Shown one piece after another: positions 59,983 to 64,000 of a stretch of 64,000 bases of DNA. The DNA is from Paenibacillus ehimensis NBRC 15659 (GTDB lineage Bacteria; Bacillota; Bacilli; Paenibacillales; NBRC-103111), in the NCBI RefSeq assembly GCF_004000785.1, contig NZ_BILX01000030.1, forward strand, positions 1 through 64,000, read 5' to 3'. The notes beneath the pieces are model-generated. The model saw only the letters and a program-made list of their open reading frames with translations. It did not search any database and was not told where the DNA came from. The stretch's first letter is position 1. Each line of letters opens with the position of its first letter. Made by a program: the position numbers and the translations under genes.

Positions 59983-61113
59983 ATGGATCGAAGGGAATTA
60001 GCGTCGCTTCTCGAACAATGCGGGAGCTTGGAGCATCCGGCGCATTCGGCGGATTACCGGCTCGCAGCTTGCACCGTGCGGCTGCATTGCTCAGCCCCTG
60101 AGCTTTTTCAGGAGATACACGATGTGCTGTCGCCGACTTTCGGCGGGGAGCGGGCGGCCGAGCTTCCGGCCGGCGGCTGGCGCTTCGCGGTCATGGTCAG
60201 CGACGCCTGGGACTTCGAGCGGTTTGCGCAGGCAGCCGAAGGAGAGACGGTCATCGCGCAGAGCACCGGCTACCGGACGTTGAGGGGAAAGGTGCTGGAG
60301 GACGCAACCGTCCGTTACGTGGCCAATACGGAAAGCGGCAATCTGATCGCCGTCGACAACGTCCGGAAGCTGGCGGCAGCGATAGGCAGGAAGCCGGACA
60401 GCTCGCTCATTCTGGACGCAAGCGCGACGATCCGCAATATTTTACGATCGGAATTGGAGCGGCGCGGGGGCTTCGTCCTTCATTCCTCCTCGCTGCGGGT
60501 CAAGGATAAGGGGGTGGCGATTATAGGGGAGAAGGGGGCCGGCAAATCGACGCTTCTGATGGAATGGCTCATGAACGCGGGAGCGGCGTGCGTCGGTCCG
60601 GACCGGACTTTTTTCTGGAAGGACAGGCAGGGAATCCGGTTTAGCGGGTGGCCTTCGGAGATTCGCCTCAAGGCGGAAACTGTCGCAGAGTACCCCGGCT
60701 TGCAAGCGTTCGTCCATCAAGACCCCGCCTTATGGAACGGGGAAAAGTATGAAATTCCGCTTCAGCGTCTGTCATCATGGCATGTGCCGGTAGCAAGGGA
60801 AGTTCCGCTGCATGTGGTCATTTTTAAACAGTACGTTCCCGACATGCCGGATTTTCAGGTTGAACCTCTGCACCGGCGGGAGGATATGATCCGCGAACTG
60901 AAATCTTCCCTGTATACGCCGGAGGACCCGAATTATCCGAATTGGATCGGCGTCCCTAATCAGAGTGAGGAGAAAGCGGAGGATACGCTGCTCCACACCC
61001 CCGGTTTGCGGTTTATTAAATTGACGGGAGGAGGCAGCCGGGAAAGGCTGCTGAATCTGGCGCAGGAGCTGGTTTTCGATGAGGCTTACGAGCAAAGAAC
61101 GTATTATCCATAA
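59983..61113 (+). CDS. HPr kinase-like (HprK-related) protein
   Basis: A protein of 376 aa. The N-terminal part is unassigned. The core resembles the HPr-kinase fold: LHSSSLRVKDKGVAIIGEKG followed by AGKST (Walker A about 182-190). A second motif, GPDRTFFWKDRQGIRFSGWP, follows. In HprK this fold phosphorylates Ser on a protein; in paeninodin-type lasso clusters a related kinase phosphorylates a peptide Ser. It starts at ATG 59983, and its last 35 bp overlap the next gene. The target in this cluster is unknown. Confidence 0.8.
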   Translation: MDRRELASLLEQCGSLEHPAHSADYRLAACTVRLHCSAPELFQEIHDVLSPTFGGERAAELPAGGWRFAVMVSDAWDFERFAQAAEGETVIAQSTGYRTLRGKVLEDATVRYVANTESGNLIAVDNVRKLAAAIGRKPDSSLILDASATIRNILRSELERRGGFVLHSSSLRVKDKGVAIIGEKGAGKSTLLMEWLMNAGAACVGPDRTFFWKDRQGIRFSGWPSEIRLKAETVAEYPGLQAFVHQDPALWNGEKYEIPLQRLSSWHVPVAREVPLHVVIFKQYVPDMPDFQVEPLHRREDMIRELKSSLYTPEDPNYPNWIGVPNQSEEKAEDTLLHTPGLRFIKLTGGGSRERLLNLAQELVFDEAYEQRTYYP

Positions 61114-61960
61114 TCTGGACGGCATTAAGCGGATTGTTTTTGACATTGACGGCACGCTGAAGCTGCCGGGGATTCCTATGAAGCCGGCTATGATCGAGCT
61201 GTTTAACCGGTTAACGGAGCTCGTTCCCGTCAGTTTGGCGACGGCGCGAACCGTTTTGTCGGTCAGGCGCTTCCTGCGGAAAAACGGGCTTCGGATGAAC
61301 TGCCCCGTCATTTGCTTCAACGGAAGAACCGTTTACGATTACGGACAAGGGCGCAGCTTATACGAAGCTTCCATCGACATGAAGGATGTCCGGCTCATTC
61401 AAGAGGCTTGCAGCAGGTCCGGAGATATCATCTTCGAACAGGGGGAGTCCGCCTACGCCACTTCGGAAGCGGGAGCGTGCTTGTACGCCGAGGACTGGAA
61501 GATCGGCCGGGAGGCCGTCCGGGTCATTGGCGGCGAATTGCCCCCGGCCCCGCCGGTCACGATCGTGCTCATGCCCGGACAGACGGATATGCTCGAACGT
61601 TTGGAGAAGATCATGCCCGAGGTGTCGTCTTCCCTGATCGTCGCGAAGCAGAGAACGACCGATTGGTATGAAGTGAAGCGCGGGGGCATCACCAAGGCGG
61701 TCGGGCTGCAGGCTTTATGCCGTGCGGCCGGGGAGAGCCCCGGCCAATGCCTCGTATTCGGCGATGAGGAAAACGACTGCGAGATGTTCGAGATTGCTGG
61801 TTTAAGCGTAGCGGTGAATCAGGCCAATGAAAAGCTGATTGCCCTTGCGGATGCGTATTGCGAGCATGATATGGAAGAGCTGTTGGACAGGATTGCAAGC
61901 CAAATGACGATGACCATAGGGAGGCCACACAATGGATTGGATATCGGCAATCGGGGATAG
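61079..61960 (+). CDS. HAD-superfamily phosphatase (IIB type)
   Basis: A protein of 293 aa. HAD motif I is IVFDIDGTLKLPG, motif II LATARTVLSVR, the Lys motif KRGGITKAVG and motif IV VFGDEENDCEMFEIAG. A cap like Cof/SPP phosphatases lies between. The ATG at 61079 falls inside the end of the kinase gene (35-bp overlap), which suggests coupled translation with it. A phosphatase between two kinases hints at a transient phosphate group in the pathway. Confidence 0.88.
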   Translation: MRLTSKERIIHNLDGIKRIVFDIDGTLKLPGIPMKPAMIELFNRLTELVPVSLATARTVLSVRRFLRKNGLRMNCPVICFNGRTVYDYGQGRSLYEASIDMKDVRLIQEACSRSGDIIFEQGESAYATSEAGACLYAEDWKIGREAVRVIGGELPPAPPVTIVLMPGQTDMLERLEKIMPEVSSSLIVAKQRTTDWYEVKRGGITKAVGLQALCRAAGESPGQCLVFGDEENDCEMFEIAGLSVAVNQANEKLIALADAYCEHDMEELLDRIASQMTMTIGRPHNGLDIGNRG

Positions 61961-62741
61961 CGCGCCTCCGCACGTGACGGAACGCATGGATTTTCAGCAG
62001 GTGAAAGAACTGAAGATCGGGCATTCCGCTTCCAAGGTTTTCTTTATCAAGGACAAGCGGACGGACGGGGGCGTGTATCTTAAATGCAACGCGCTCACGC
62101 CGGCAATTTCGCTGGAAGCCGAGAAAGACCGCCTTGTCTGGCTGCAGGGCAAGCTGCCCGTACCGCAAGTCGTTCATTATGCGAAGGAACGGTCGTTTGA
62201 ATATTTAATCACCGCAGCGCTCGAAGGCGATAATCCGATCGGCGCCGGAGACCCCAACTCGCCGGAGAATACGGAGCGGGTGATCGGCCTGTATGCGGCG
62301 GGACTGCGCCAAATTCACAGCGTTCCCGCCGGAGCTTGCCCATTCGACAACCGGCTGCCCCGGCAGATGGAAAAAGCGCGCCGGAATATGGCGGACCATT
62401 TGATCGTCGCAGACATTCTTGAGCGGTACGAGGTCGATAACGTCGGTGTTTTATACGAAACCTTGGTGAAAACGAGTGCCGCCATTCAAGAAGAGCTTGT
62501 ATTTACCCATGGAGATTACAGTCTCACCAACATCATCGTGCAGGACGGCGAGCTTCGCGGGTTCGTCGACTGGGGCAACGGCGGCGTTTCCGACAAGTAT
62601 CAGGATTTGGCGATTGCCGCCAAGAGCATCGTCTATAACTACGGCGAAGCGTGGGTGCCCGTATTTTTCGAGCGCTACGGTATAAACCGGCCGGATCCGG
62701 AGAAGATCCAATTTTATCAGCTTCTGGATTGGTTTATCTGA
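61932..62741 (+). CDS. APH(3')-like aminoglycoside-phosphotransferase-family kinase
   Basis: A protein of 269 aa, the normal length for APH(3') enzymes. Catalytic loop FTHGDYSLTNIIV with HGD...N, and DWGNGGVSDKYQDLAIAAKS with the DWG metal motif. The end (KIQFYQLLDWF) also matches the APH(3') group. It may phosphorylate a hydroxyl of the cluster product or a precursor, either for self-protection or for biosynthesis. It overlaps the HAD gene by 29 bp, with AGGGAGG upstream of the start. Confidence 0.9.
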   Translation: MDWISAIGDSAPPHVTERMDFQQVKELKIGHSASKVFFIKDKRTDGGVYLKCNALTPAISLEAEKDRLVWLQGKLPVPQVVHYAKERSFEYLITAALEGDNPIGAGDPNSPENTERVIGLYAAGLRQIHSVPAGACPFDNRLPRQMEKARRNMADHLIVADILERYEVDNVGVLYETLVKTSAAIQEELVFTHGDYSLTNIIVQDGELRGFVDWGNGGVSDKYQDLAIAAKSIVYNYGEAWVPVFFERYGINRPDPEKIQFYQLLDWFI

Positions 62742-62775
62742 GGCATGGTGCAATTTGCATGAGGAGGCCTGACGC

Positions 62776-63831
62776 ATGGATGCGCTGATCGAAAAGGTTT
62801 ACCGGTTGACTGCGGAGCAGTTCAGGCAGCGCTACGGATTGACGGCGGATAGGCAGGGCTGGCCGCCGGAGCCGGCATCTTGCGATGTATGGAAGGGCAC
62901 GTTCGGCGTATCGGAGACGCTGCTTCGCGAAGGAGTGCAGCCTCATTCGGTGGTGCTCGGGGGGCCGTGCCTTGTCTTTACGCACGGGCAGGCGCGCAAC
63001 GTCACGGTTAAGGATTGCATCGATCTCATTGCGCCGATCCGTGCGGCCAAGTGCCTGAATCTCCCCTGCGTGCTCCTGATCGAGATCGAGCAGCTGTCCA
63101 TCCTGGCCGGAGACGGCAAGTCGCCGCTGGATGACGAGCATTGGTCGGTTATGGTGGGCGTGCTCCATAATTTTGTCCGCTATTACGCGCTGTCCATCGG
63201 GTTTCCGCTCGAACGCCTGCATTTCACCTGTACGTCGGAGCCGGAGGTTGAAGCGGTGGTGGACGATCTGGCGGACCGGTACGGAGCCCTGATCGGTACG
63301 GAAGACATTTGCGGGTTATACGCCCCGGACGGCTCGTCTTCCTTCCCCCGGGAACACCCGCTTTACGAAAGGTATGTTACGGCTTTCAAGCGGTCCTTGA
63401 TGCTTTACCTGCCTGCCTTCTCGGAGCATGTCACAGGGCTGGCCGAACCGTCCGTCATTAGCGCGGAAAATGTGAACCAGGCGCGCGCCGTCGCGGTGGC
63501 GGGGAAATTGGCCGGGCGGTTGAACATGAAGGCGCCGGCGATGATTTCTCATGCGGAATGCCCGAACATCGCCGGGACAAGAATGGACCATGGAGAGGAA
63601 AAGGATAAGCTGTACGTTTCCGAGCCTCTGCCTGTATTGCTCGGCAAGCTCGGCCTTTGCGACGGCCTTGTCGTTTCCTATTTGTCCAAGTGGTACACGG
63701 AACGGGAGCCCGCGACGCCTGCGGACGCCTACGCCCAAGCGTCCGGCTTCTTAACGGCGGTCAACGGCATGTTTGCAAGAGCTTACAAGCAACACACTTA
63801 TCAGGATGTAAAGGAGGTATGGTTATCATGA
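62776..63831 (+). CDS. Unrecognised 351-aa protein in the cluster
   Basis: No family can be named. The sequence alternates helix and strand. It includes VVLGGPCLVFTHGQARNVTV, then CIDLIAPIRAAKCLNLPCVL and FPLERLHFTCTSEPEVEAVV. The arrangement reminds me of the Rossmann core of Tyr/Trp tRNA synthetases (HGQ..., then xxLxLPxVLLIE and LxxxRLHFTxTSE), but there is no HIGH or KMSKS motif I can place, so this is a weak impression. The ATG follows GAGGAGG. Its stop overlaps the radical SAM start. Confidence 0.6.
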   Translation: MDALIEKVYRLTAEQFRQRYGLTADRQGWPPEPASCDVWKGTFGVSETLLREGVQPHSVVLGGPCLVFTHGQARNVTVKDCIDLIAPIRAAKCLNLPCVLLIEIEQLSILAGDGKSPLDDEHWSVMVGVLHNFVRYYALSIGFPLERLHFTCTSEPEVEAVVDDLADRYGALIGTEDICGLYAPDGSSSFPREHPLYERYVTAFKRSLMLYLPAFSEHVTGLAEPSVISAENVNQARAVAVAGKLAGRLNMKAPAMISHAECPNIAGTRMDHGEEKDKLYVSEPLPVLLGKLGLCDGLVVSYLSKWYTEREPATPADAYAQASGFLTAVNGMFARAYKQHTYQDVKEVWLS

Positions 63832-64000
63832 ACACCTGTGTCTCGACCGTTCCCAGAAGCCCCAAAATCGCTTATATCCGTATCCTGGAAGCGTGCAATG
63901 CCAAGTGCAAGATGTGCCGGTTCGCCGGATCGACGGACAGTTACCGGCTGCCTTTGGAGAAGCTTAAGCAGCTGGCGGCGGAGCTGGCCGAGCTGGATAC
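63828..64000 (+). CDS. Radical SAM enzyme, N-terminal part only
   Basis: Translation from ATG 63828 gives YIRILEACNAKCKMCRFAGS, in which CxxxCxxC binds the 4Fe-4S cluster that cleaves S-adenosylmethionine. The gene runs off the end of the window after about 57 codons, so its subfamily and any C-terminal SPASM domain are not visible. It overlaps the preceding gene by four bases (ATGA). Confidence 0.9.
   Translation, partial: MNTCVSTVPRSPKIAYIRILEACNAKCKMCRFAGSTDSYRLPLEKLKQLAAELAELD

Noticed and set aside
58422-59984. 520-codon minus-strand frame opposite the Asn-synthetase-like gene
   Set aside because: Same kind of antisense shadow; composition is biased and no ribosome site or family feature exists.
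58257-61113. Lasso peptide cluster (Asn-synthetase-like plus HprK-like kinase, as in paeninodin)
   Set aside because: No precursor peptide, RRE protein or B-type leader protease was found in the window, and the TrpB-like, ATP-grasp, hydroxylase and radical SAM genes do not belong to that pathway. It could only be revived if such genes lie beyond 64000.
1-64000. tRNA, rRNA, CRISPR arrays and large riboswitches
   Set aside because: No cloverleaf, rRNA-like stretch, regularly spaced repeat or known riboswitch consensus was recognised by eye; a covariance-model search would be needed to exclude small RNAs.

Overview
The window looks like chromosomal DNA of a Paenibacillus-type member of the Bacillales. 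Evidence for this is the strong AGGAGG-type ribosome binding sites, many lipoprotein solute-binding proteins with their own ABC permeases, LacI/AraC/PadR/TetR regulators, an S-layer-homology (SLH) protein, a GH35 beta-galactosidase, and an opine-metallophore locus of the staphylopine/bacillopaline type. No rRNA, tRNA, CRISPR array or intact insertion sequence was seen. The taxon is an inference from gene content.

Layout. 1-4.5 kb: endonuclease V, a PadR/DUF2269 pair behind a perfect 27-bp palindrome, an FMN reductase, a patch of decayed genes (two SnoaL-like, one SDR tail) and two tiny acidic proteins. 4.6-10.2 kb: an SLH-anchored 5'-nucleotidase-like protein whose metallophosphatase motifs are altered, a secreted helical-repeat protein, an orphan solute-binding lipoprotein and an S66 LD-carboxypeptidase. 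10.2-10.45 kb: a long imperfect palindrome. 10.45-14.7 kb: a minus-strand amino-acid uptake operon (TetR, binding protein, permease, ATPase, M24 peptidase). 14.7-19.2 kb: an AT-rich polymorphic-toxin scrapyard that ends in a 5'-truncated RHS/Hint/toxin gene with its presumed immunity gene. 19.4-23.6 kb: GH35 beta-galactosidase, AraC regulator, SDR epimerase.

23.9-32.1 kb is a sulfated-sugar locus: formylglycine-generating enzyme, LacI regulator, CUT1 ABC importer, an unknown protein, a Cys-type sulfatase and a wrecked GH32 gene. LacI-type operators, nearly identical in sequence, sit before lacI and before the importer. 32.2-42.0 kb is a complete cnt-type metallophore operon: His racemase, nicotianamine-synthase-like aminobutanoyl transferase, opine dehydrogenase, Opp-type importer and MFS exporter. 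It has a canonical promoter, a candidate Zur box, and a second long palindrome between cntA and cntB. 42.1-48.9 kb is a LacI-controlled operon of HAD phosphatase, Fe3+/sugar-phosphate-type ABC importer and inositol-monophosphatase-family enzyme. 48.9-53.7 kb (minus strand) holds two tandem DJ-1/PfpI paralogues with a siderophore-type importer, then a DUF2306 membrane protein. 53.9-55.3 kb holds an HD-domain protein and a TetR regulator; shared 16-bp palindromes suggest one small TetR regulon.

55.5-64 kb is a tightly packed plus-strand cluster that I cannot match to any known pathway. It encodes a free-standing PPDK-type ATP-grasp domain, a small membrane di-iron hydroxylase, a TrpB-like PLP enzyme, an asparagine-synthetase-like enzyme, an HPr-kinase-like protein, a HAD phosphatase, an APH(3')-like kinase, an unrecognised protein and a radical SAM enzyme cut by the window end. 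Most junctions overlap or nearly touch, and a good sigma-A promoter lies upstream. It is the best candidate here for an undescribed biosynthetic system.
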